Source: Myxococcales bacterium
GTDB taxonomy: Bacteria; Myxococcota; Bradymonadia; REDH01
Length of the DNA stretch: 7,774 nt
Direction of reading: 5' to 3'
NCBI GenBank assembly: GCA_018970625.1
Contig: JAGWVZ010000159.1
Location: forward strand, 1 to 7,774
Shown: positions 1 through 5,555 of the stretch, one piece after another
How the letters are laid out: every line of letters begins with the position of its first letter
How positions within the stretch are numbered: position 1 is the first letter of the stretch
Notes under the pieces: model-generated
What the model was told of the DNA's origin: nothing
Database searches by the model: none
The model's input: the letters and a program-made list of their open reading frames with translations, nothing else
Made by a program: the position numbers and the translations under genes

Positions 1-57
1 AACTGCAAGCGCCGCAGCAGCACACCAGCCAGTCACCGCTGCGACAAGTTGTCGCAT
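1..57 (-). CDS. N-terminus of a secreted or membrane protein, cut by the window edge
   Basis: Reading the minus strand from an ATG at 57 gives 19 open codons to the window edge: MRQLVAAVTGWCAAAALAV. This is one Arg near the start followed by an almost unbroken hydrophobic Ala/Val/Leu stretch, as in a signal peptide or first membrane helix. Cys12 is a possible lipobox cysteine, but Thr-Gly-Trp before it is a poor lipobox, so a plain Sec signal is as likely. The start is supported by GAGGTGG with a 6-nt spacer, and the gene begins 11 nt after the stop of the MFS gene, the layout of a translationally coupled operon. A 17-bp palindrome covers codons 1-6. Function cannot be named because the mature protein lies outside the window. 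The main doubt is the short length available. Confidence 0.6.
   Translation of the reverse strand, partial: MRQLVAAVTGWCAAAALAV
40..56. repeat. 17-bp perfect palindrome at the start codon of the left-edge gene
   Basis: TGCGACAAGTTGTCGCA has 8-bp arms around a single central base. It begins inside the ATG of the left-edge gene and runs through codon 6. As RNA it could form a short hairpin that masks the initiation region; as DNA it has the symmetry of a dimeric repressor operator. No T-tract follows on either strand, so it is unlikely to be the transporter's terminator. It may also be a chance product of coding sequence. Confidence 0.4.
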
Positions 58-63
58 CGTGGT

Positions 64-70
64 CCACCTC
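64..70 (-). promoter_or_regulatory. Shine-Dalgarno overlapping the MFS stop codon
   Basis: On the minus strand GAGGTGG lies 6 nt before the ATG at 57, and its first bases belong to the TGA stop (69-71) of the MFS gene. It matches the 16S anti-SD complement GGAGGTGA over GAGGTG. It is the strongest ribosome-binding site seen in the window. It decides the start of the truncated left-edge gene and suggests that ribosomes finishing the transporter can re-initiate there. Confidence 0.65.
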
Positions 71-1274
71 ACGGCGAGTCTGACCGCGCCCGCACAGCCC
101 GCCATCCTGTCAGGGCCGACATCACGACCAGCAGCTGCACCCCGATCGTCAGCGCGGCCACCGCTGGCCACCCACCCCACTGCCACAGACCTGCGGGCGC
201 AACCGCCCCTGCCGACCCACCCAGATAATAGGCCGTCAGATAGAGCCCCGAGGCGCCGGCACGACCCGCCGTTGCCCGTGCACCCACAAACGACGACGCC
301 GCAGCCTGCGCGACAAAAACTCCGCAGGAGGCGGCTCCCAGACCCAGAATGATGGTCGGTAGCCAGTCTGGCAGCGTCAGCAGCACGCCCACCACGGAAA
401 CTCCCATGCCCACGCACATCACCCACAGGTGACCCCGGGTATCCAGCGCCCTGCCACCGATGGGTGTAAACACCAGTCCCAGAAGGTACACCACAAACAG
501 CATCGACAGCGGTGTCGGGCCCAGTCCAAACGGCTCGGCGTCGAGCCGAAAGGTCATGTAGGTAAATGACGAAACCAGCGAGAAAAGCACGCCAAAACCG
601 GCCACATAGGCTGCAATCAGTCGCCGGTCGCGCAGCGGACTCAGCATTCGGGAGACCGACCACCCCAGCACAGGTCGGAAATAAACAGAGGCGGGTAATT
701 TCCAGGTCAACAAACTCGCAGCCAGCAACGACACCAACCCCAGCGCGGCCAGAGCGCCACGCCAACCGGCAAGCGGCTCGACCAGCCCTGCAATGAGCCG
801 ACCTGTGAATCCACCCAGCACCGTGCCGGTGACGTAGCCCGCCAGTGCCGCCCCGGGCCGGCTCGGCGATTCCTCGGCTGAATAGGCCATCGCGGTCGCC
901 AACATTCCGGCGGTCGCCACGCCCTGCAGAAAGCGCAGCACCAGAAGCCATGTCGGGTTCGGTGCAAACGTGGTGCTCGCGGTAAGGAGCGCGGTGAGCC
1001 AGGCCGATGTCAGCACCACGCGTCGCCGTCCGTGCGTATCGGACCACGCGCCAACAAATGGGGCCGCGATGGCGATGCCAAAAGCCAACGCCGAGACCAG
1101 CCCGGCAGCCTCGGCGACACCGACACCGAAATCGCGCGCCAGAGTGGGCAGCAGCGGCTGTGGAGAATACACCCCCAGAAAAGCGGTGACCCCCAACAGC
1201 CAGAGCACAGCGTCGGATGGCGGCGCAGGTGCAGATGACACGGCAGCCGGAGACTGGTCAGGAGCGATCGACAT
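69..1274 (-). CDS. MFS transporter, YnfM-like (12-TM efflux-type permease)
   Basis: The predicted product is an inner-membrane secondary transporter of the major facilitator superfamily, 401 aa, the usual length for a 12-TM permease. The polar N-terminus (residues 1-20, Pro/Ala/Ser rich) precedes TM1 (about 23-42). The loop 2-3 motif A is clear: GAWSDTHGRRR at 75-85, with the Asp and basic residues conserved. Segments GGFTGRLIAG (154-163), GWRGALAALG (170-179) and ASGLYLTAYYLGGSAG (341-356) match, from memory, the corresponding parts of E. coli YnfM, so I place it in that drug/sugar-efflux-like branch (COG2814 type). Proton-coupled export is the family expectation; the substrate cannot be told. 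The ATG at 1274 precedes TM1 by a sensible distance but has no good Shine-Dalgarno (CGCCTCTCCAC upstream). It lies 147 bp after the lipoprotein gene and 11 bp before a probable co-transcribed exported protein. Confidence 0.93.
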   Translation of the reverse strand: MSIAPDQSPAAVSSAPAPPSDAVLWLLGVTAFLGVYSPQPLLPTLARDFGVGVAEAAGLVSALAFGIAIAAPFVGAWSDTHGRRRVVLTSAWLTALLTASTTFAPNPTWLLVLRFLQGVATAGMLATAMAYSAEESPSRPGAALAGYVTGTVLGGFTGRLIAGLVEPLAGWRGALAALGLVSLLAASLLTWKLPASVYFRPVLGWSVSRMLSPLRDRRLIAAYVAGFGVLFSLVSSFTYMTFRLDAEPFGLGPTPLSMLFVVYLLGLVFTPIGGRALDTRGHLWVMCVGMGVSVVGVLLTLPDWLPTIILGLGAASCGVFVAQAAASSFVGARATAGRAGASGLYLTAYYLGGSAGAVAPAGLWQWGGWPAVAALTIGVQLLVVMSALTGWRAVRARSDSP

Positions 1275-1421
1275 GTGGAGAGGCGCCGAGCTGGTCCAGA
1301 GACAACGATACGAGGCGCCACAGGCGCCGCATCACCGTGGCGGATGTAACACACCCCGGACGCAGTTGCATGGCTGCGATGACTCTGCCGCCGGGAGCAG
1401 ATTTCACGGCAGGTGGAACAC
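1275..1421 (-). other. Intergenic gap upstream of the MFS gene with inverted repeats
   Basis: This 147-bp spacer holds two inverted repeats. One is 1385-1412 (CTGCCG arms, 16-nt loop), beginning 9 nt past the lipoprotein stop. The other is 1314-1328 (GGCGCC-ACA-GGCGCC), with a third GGCGCC at 1282-1287, close to the MFS start. Neither is followed by a T-tract in the minus direction, so a classic intrinsic terminator is not supported, though either could end or pause transcription. I see no convincing -35/-10 pair for the transporter gene, whose transcription may be read through or driven by a non-sigma70 promoter. Confidence 0.3.
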
Positions 1422-3119
1422 TCAGTAACGCGAATCGTCGTACGTGACGTCGTAGCCTGTCGTTGCACCTGGCGGGTGCAGGCCAGTGACCTCGCAATCG
1501 GTGGTTCCGTCTGGTGCGCGGGTGGTCAGAATATCAGTGACGCGCCACATGGCGCCCACCTGCCTGCCTCGACCGGTAAAGGCGGGCACAATATCGGGGG
1601 CCGCGCCAAAGGTAGCTTTCAGACGCCCGCCACAATACACATTGACCAGCGGTCGGGCGATTGTGCCGGTAAAGTTGTGCACCATGACCCGAAATCCATC
1701 GCCGACATTTGGATTATCTACATTGATATTTTCGGGAACACCGGTGCCTTCCGAGAGATTATTGTCAATATCGAGTCGCGGGTTGGCACAATAACCCAGC
1801 CGAACCCACTGCGTTCCCTGCGGACCACCGGAACAATTTTCAATGGGAGAATTACCATAACCCCAGTTGGCGCGTGAAGACGCGCCGCGCAGCGTCGCTT
1901 CGCAGTTGTACCAGGAGCAGGCGTCGGTCGTAGGCTGAAACACATCACCCAGCGGTCCGTACCAGTTCTGCGGTGTTGATGTGCGCATCATCATCAGATC
2001 AAGGTCCTGCGTGGTACTTTCGGGGTAACACATCTCAATACGAATACCGGGACCCACGACATGAATCACCCAGGTGCACTCAAATATACCCGTGGGCGTT
2101 GTTACGCGAAGAGTGACCGTATAACTGCCCGAAAGTGAGGGGGTAAAAATGGCATTCTGAGAATTTGCCCCGGTCAGGGTAAAGCTGTTGCGTCCCACGA
2201 CGATGCCATCACAGGGACCGCCCTGAATGGTCCAGCTCCAGGCAGACGCCGGCCCTGAATAGAAATCAGAACCCGTCAGCGGATAATCCGTAAAAGGCAG
2301 GGCGTCGGGCGTTCGCGGATCGTCAGGCCCGGGACAACTTCCCCCGTCGATGCAGGTGCCCACCTCATCGACACAGCCGTTACAGTCGTTGTCGAGGGTA
2401 TCGCAGACCTCGGGACGTGGTGAGCGTCCTCCCTCGCATTCACCCCACAGGAACGACCCGCCCGGGCCGGTGATGCAACGCTGTGTTCCTTCATCGCATG
2501 CGCCCGTCGAGACACGCCCGGGCGGTCCGGCAAAGCAGGGCTGCACTTCACCCACCTTGCAGTTGCAGTTCTCGTCGATGGTGCCGTCACAATCGTTATC
2601 GAAACCATCGCAGTCGCCGTTCGCTCCCTCGTCGTAGGACGCCAGACAAAGAGGTGGCACAATCGAGGACTCCGGACAGATCACCCGGTCCACGGTGCCC
2701 TCTGCGTCGGTTTCGTACACTCCGGCCCCGTCCGTGAGAGCGTCAGGGTCAACATCAGGCGGTCGAGTGGCGTCAGGGTCGGGAACCACGGCAGCGTCGG
2801 TCGGCTCCGCGTCGACAATCTCTCCGGCGTCGGTCAGGGACACCCCGTCCGAATCCTGCGCATCAGGACCGTCAGCGCTGTCCGGAACGCTCGCGTCCTG
2901 CTGCACACCGGCGTCGGAATCCACTTCGCCCTGCCCATCCTCCTCATCGCCCACACCGGGCCGACCCGAATCGCGTGAGGGCCGACCTTCTTCTTCGAGG
3001 TCAGGGGTACCTGTGGCATTGCCCGAACAGGCCGCCCACAACAACGTCGCGATGGCTGCTGTCATGATACGCCCGGACAAATAGCCGAACGAACGGGAAC
3101 ACACAGGCGAAGCGGCCAT
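1422..3119 (-). CDS. Lipoprotein with acidic spacer, MopE-type motifs, PKD-like and YfaP/DUF2135-like domains
   Basis: A 565-aa protein of unknown function, probably anchored on the cell surface. Residues 1-30 form a lipoprotein signal: Arg8 and Arg17, a hydrophobic core, then LLWAAC with Cys31 as the lipidated residue. Ser follows the Cys, so nothing at +2 argues for inner-membrane retention. Residues about 42-150 are a low-complexity Asp/Pro/Ala/Val spacer. Residues 146-256 are Cys-rich and hold two metal-binding motifs: CDGFDNDCDGTIDE at 170 (intact) and CDTLDNDCNGCVDE at 239 (Asp to Asn and an extra Cys). About 281-355 resembles a PKD/Ig-like beta-sandwich (YTVTLRVT). Residues 362-565 hold DLDL, LDIDNN, PENINVDNP and FRVMVHNF, the pattern of YfaP/DUF2135-like domains. 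The frame is open upstream to an ATG at 3410, but the ATG at 3119 is chosen because GAGG sits 5 nt before it and it places the basic residues ahead of the signal core. The domain reading of the C-terminus is inference. Confidence 0.87.
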   Translation of the reverse strand: MAASPVCSRSFGYLSGRIMTAAIATLLWAACSGNATGTPDLEEEGRPSRDSGRPGVGDEEDGQGEVDSDAGVQQDASVPDSADGPDAQDSDGVSLTDAGEIVDAEPTDAAVVPDPDATRPPDVDPDALTDGAGVYETDAEGTVDRVICPESSIVPPLCLASYDEGANGDCDGFDNDCDGTIDENCNCKVGEVQPCFAGPPGRVSTGACDEGTQRCITGPGGSFLWGECEGGRSPRPEVCDTLDNDCNGCVDEVGTCIDGGSCPGPDDPRTPDALPFTDYPLTGSDFYSGPASAWSWTIQGGPCDGIVVGRNSFTLTGANSQNAIFTPSLSGSYTVTLRVTTPTGIFECTWVIHVVGPGIRIEMCYPESTTQDLDLMMMRTSTPQNWYGPLGDVFQPTTDACSWYNCEATLRGASSRANWGYGNSPIENCSGGPQGTQWVRLGYCANPRLDIDNNLSEGTGVPENINVDNPNVGDGFRVMVHNFTGTIARPLVNVYCGGRLKATFGAAPDIVPAFTGRGRQVGAMWRVTDILTTRAPDGTTDCEVTGLHPPGATTGYDVTYDDSRY

Positions 3120-3124
3120 ACAAA

Positions 3125-3128
3125 CCTC
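3125..3128 (-). promoter_or_regulatory. Shine-Dalgarno setting the lipoprotein start
   Basis: GAGG on the minus strand lies 5 nt before the ATG at 3119. The other in-frame starts are less well served: the ATG at 3065 lacks a purine-rich site and would remove the basic n-region of the signal peptide, and the ATG at 3410 would bury the signal peptide inside the protein and overlap the pirin gene. Confidence 0.55.
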
Positions 3129-3148
3129 GGTTACAACAGGATTTGTGT

Positions 3149-3177
3149 GGTATACGCGCCCCCCGAAGGATGGGCAA
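3149..3177 (-). promoter_or_regulatory. Candidate sigma70-type promoter of the lipoprotein gene
   Basis: On the minus strand TTGCCC (3172-3177) and TATACC (3149-3154) are separated by exactly 17 bp. Each hexamer matches the consensus at 4 of 6 positions. Initiation would fall near 3142, giving a leader of about 23 nt that contains the GAGG ribosome site. The position inside the only intergenic gap upstream supports it, but two 4/6 matches can arise by chance. Confidence 0.4.
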
Positions 3178-3190
3178 GCCAGCGCCGCTT

Positions 3191-3205
3191 GCGTCTTCGA
3201 GACGC
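3191..3205 (-). terminator. Weak hairpin after the pirin gene
   Basis: GCGTCTTCGAGACGC is a perfect inverted repeat (6-bp arms, 3-nt loop) in the 145-bp gap, about 60 nt past the pirin stop and just upstream of the candidate lipoprotein promoter. No T-run follows it in the minus direction, so it is at best a weak or factor-assisted terminator, or an operator-like site. Confidence 0.25.
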
Positions 3206-3264
3206 GCATCAAAGGTTGTGCGGTGGATGCGCCAGAGGGATTGCCCGGCGTTGTCAGGGCATCT

Positions 3265-4308
3265 TCAGGGCTCGTCGTTCGCTTGTGGCGAATCGGGGTT
3301 TTCGACCCGGCCATCGCCGTGAATGGCAAACCGTCCCTTTTCTCGAGGATGTACCGGATCGGAAGACGCGAATGGCCACCGTCCGAACCTGCCCTGTTGG
3401 TATTCGGCAAACGCCTGCTCGATCTCAGCGCGCGAGCTCATGACAAACGGCCCGTATTGCGCGACCGGCTCGTTGATGGGACGGCCCTGCAACAACAGCA
3501 GCTCCGACTCGACGTCTCCGTTTTGCAGCAACAGGGCGTGCTCGGGGTGAACGCGTACACGATGTTTGCCCGTGATCAGGTCTCCGGCGATGCGGAGCTG
3601 ACCACTGCTGAAGGTGTACAGCGCGCGGTTGAGCCCAGCGAGCGTGGCGGGGAGGGTCCACGTGGCCTGAGGCGCCAGCTTGATGGTGGCGATCGCCACG
3701 CCGTTGTTTGGGTTTGCGGCCCACGAGTCCGGTGGTGCGGCAGGCGCGTTGAGTCCGGCCAGTGAGCCCACCGAGACTGTCACCTGTACCGCACGGCCAG
3801 CTTCATCGGTAAAGGTCATGTGCGGCTGGGTTTCGCGCCACAGCATCGAGAAATGCGGGGCCACGAGCTTGGAACGGCGCGGAAGGTTCAGCCAGATCTG
3901 AAAGAGCTCAGCCGTGTTCGGACCAGCCGGATCTCGAAGCGGGAACATTTCACAATGTTCAACACCACGGCCGGCGGTCATCCATTGGGTGTCGCCTGCG
4001 CCAAATCGTGAAGTGGCCCCCATGGAGTCGCTGTGGTCAATGAAGCCGCTGCGGACGACCGTGATGGTCTCGAAGCCACGATGCGGGTGCTTCGGAAAAC
4101 CCGGTACGGTGGTACCGTGGTACATGTTCCATCCCTGAATGCCGGCAAAATCCTGACCGAGCTGCCGCCCTGCAAGCGACGCCGCAGGGCCCATTTTTTC
4201 GTTACCGGCAGGATAGTGGTCCACGTGGTGGACACAAAAGAGGAAGGGATCGAGGGTTTGCCAGGGAAAACCGAGCGTCTCGACAGCGAGAATGGAGGCC
4301 GATGTCAT
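3265..4308 (-). CDS. Pirin family protein (bicupin)
   Basis: A complete 347-aa cytosolic protein of the pirin family, two-domain cupins that bind a mononuclear metal (usually iron). Family members include quercetinase-like enzymes and redox-responsive regulators; which applies here cannot be told. The N-terminal cupin carries HPHRGFETIT at residues 74-83 (metal His74 and His76) and GRGVEHCEMFP at 113-123 (His118, Glu120). These correspond to the two-His plus His/Glu set of pirins, so the metal site looks intact. The usual HSE is HCE here. LFQIWLNLP at 135-143 is also typical. The C-terminal tail (EYQQGRFGRWPF...DPVHPREKGRF) is as in full-length relatives, so nothing is truncated. The ATG at 4308 is chosen because family similarity begins directly after it; the frame runs open to an ATG at 4449 but those 47 residues are not pirin-like. 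The Shine-Dalgarno is weak (GACGGGTG). The two motif-bearing proteins flank it, with gaps of 155 and 145 bp. Confidence 0.95.
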   Translation of the reverse strand: MTSASILAVETLGFPWQTLDPFLFCVHHVDHYPAGNEKMGPAASLAGRQLGQDFAGIQGWNMYHGTTVPGFPKHPHRGFETITVVRSGFIDHSDSMGATSRFGAGDTQWMTAGRGVEHCEMFPLRDPAGPNTAELFQIWLNLPRRSKLVAPHFSMLWRETQPHMTFTDEAGRAVQVTVSVGSLAGLNAPAAPPDSWAANPNNGVAIATIKLAPQATWTLPATLAGLNRALYTFSSGQLRIAGDLITGKHRVRVHPEHALLLQNGDVESELLLLQGRPINEPVAQYGPFVMSSRAEIEQAFAEYQQGRFGRWPFASSDPVHPREKGRFAIHGDGRVENPDSPQANDEP

Positions 4309-4463
4309 TGGGCACCCGTCGCGAATCGCGAGAAGAGAGAGACCTGTCAGAGGTGAGAGCAGCGTAGAGGTTCGCTTTCGGGAACCCACCACACGCCAGA
4401 GCACGCCTTCCCCATGCGGTGAGTTGCACGCATGAAACGCGTCAGGCAACGCTGGGCGATCGA
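4309..4463 (-). other. Intergenic gap between the large repeat protein and pirin
   Basis: This 155-bp spacer contains three small inverted repeats: GCGT/ACGC arms at 4439-4452 followed in the minus direction by G then TTT; CATGCG/CGCATG arms at 4413-4434 with a 10-nt loop; and CGCGAATCGCG at 4320-4330, 11 nt before the pirin ATG. The first two lie 12-50 nt beyond the stop codon of the large gene and could together form a poor terminator. I found no convincing promoter hexamers for pirin. Confidence 0.3.
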
Positions 4464-5555
4464 TCAGTTGCCGATGCGTACCTGACCCGAGGATCCGGTC
4501 ACACCGTTGCCACCGATGCCGATGGCCGTATTGCTGGAGTTACCGCCCGAACCACCCGAGCCGCCCGTAGCGGTGGCAGCCGCGACGTCGAAGGTGTTGC
4601 TGGTCGAGTACGTGGGCGAGACAGAGCCGGGGCGAGAGACCCAGATGTCGTACGAGACACCGCCGGCACCACCGCCGCCGCCACCTGCGTGACCACCGCG
4701 ACCGCCGACGCCGCCGGGCGCGCCTGGCACCAGACAGAACGAGTAGTTCTCACCTGCCAGGATGGCACCGCCGGACCCGGCAGCGCCGCCCTCGCCGCCG
4801 CCGCCGCCGGTGCCGCCATCTCCTCCCTTGCCGCCGACGCCGCGACGGAGGCGGTTTGACGAGATGGTAGGCATATCAGAGGTCGATGCAGGCGTGGAGC
4901 CGGAGAATACCACATACACAGCGAAGGATGCGCCGCCGCCTCCACCGCCGACTCCTGAAGCGCCAGCGCAACCGCCGGAACCGCCACCGCCACCGCCAGG
5001 GGGATACAGGTTGGATGTCGTAAGCTCTTCATCCACTCCGCCTGAAGCACCACCACCGCCGCCGCCCGAGCCACTCACACCAGCCACACCATTGGCGCCG
5101 GAAGCAGCCCGCCACAGAATACCCGAGAGGCTGCCGTTGGCGTTGGTTGCACCCGCGCCACCATTGCCATCAACGCCATTCGCACCTGCCGCGCCCGGGC
5201 TACCTGCAATGACACCGGACACACTACAGGAGTTGCTGACACCATTGAATCGGCCTAGCAAATCGAACCCGGCAACGCCGCCGGCACCCGGCGATGCGCC
5301 CTGACCATTCGCTCCGGGTCCATTCGGAGATGGAATCAGGATTCCTCCTGAGATCGTTGCCGTGGGGTCCTCACCATTTCCACCGCGGCCGCCGCTGACC
5401 GCCGACCCATCGCATGAACGGGCACCACCAGTGCCTCCGGCAACCTCGGCAGCACCATCATTGGCACGTTTGGCTGTGCCACCATTACCGCCAGCAACAC
5501 CCGTCTGGCCAGGGGTACCTGCAGTGCCGGTCGTGCCGGAGCCACCAGCGCCTGC
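4464..5555 (-). repeat. Glycine-rich low-complexity coding region
   Basis: This encodes the last ~360 residues of the large protein, rich in GG, GGA and GGS with runs of six or seven glycines (around residues 899-904, 922-927 and 938-943). At DNA level it appears on the + strand as CCG/GCC-rich sequence, including five consecutive GCC triplets at 4794-4808. Short hydrophobic islands interrupt it: SFAVYVVFSGS (945-955), NYSFCLV (1005-1011) and VSYDIWVS (1035-1042). The bias also produces long open proline-rich frames on the opposite strand that are not genes. Confidence 0.85.

Noticed and set aside
1314..1328. GGCGCC-ACA-GGCGCC hairpin as an intrinsic terminator
   Set aside because: No T-tract follows in the direction of transcription. 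GGCGCC is self-complementary and common in GC-rich DNA, so it is noted only as an inverted repeat.
3120..3410. Upstream extension of the lipoprotein to an ATG at 3410
   Set aside because: It would overlap the pirin 3' end, bury the lipoprotein signal peptide about 100 residues inside, and run through the candidate promoter. The ATG at 3119 has the ribosome site.
3145..3765. + strand open frame of 206 aa across the pirin 3' end
   Set aside because: It overlaps a confident pirin gene on the other strand, and its translation shows no domain or signal.
4309..4449. Upstream extension of pirin to an ATG at 4449
   Set aside because: The added 47 residues have no pirin similarity, and family-like sequence begins directly after the ATG at 4308.
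4762..5304. Long + strand open frame encoding a proline-rich protein (180 aa)
   Set aside because: It is the exact antisense of the glycine-rich coding region: Gly codons GGC/GGT read as Pro/Ala on the other strand. It has no ribosome site or recognisable domain.
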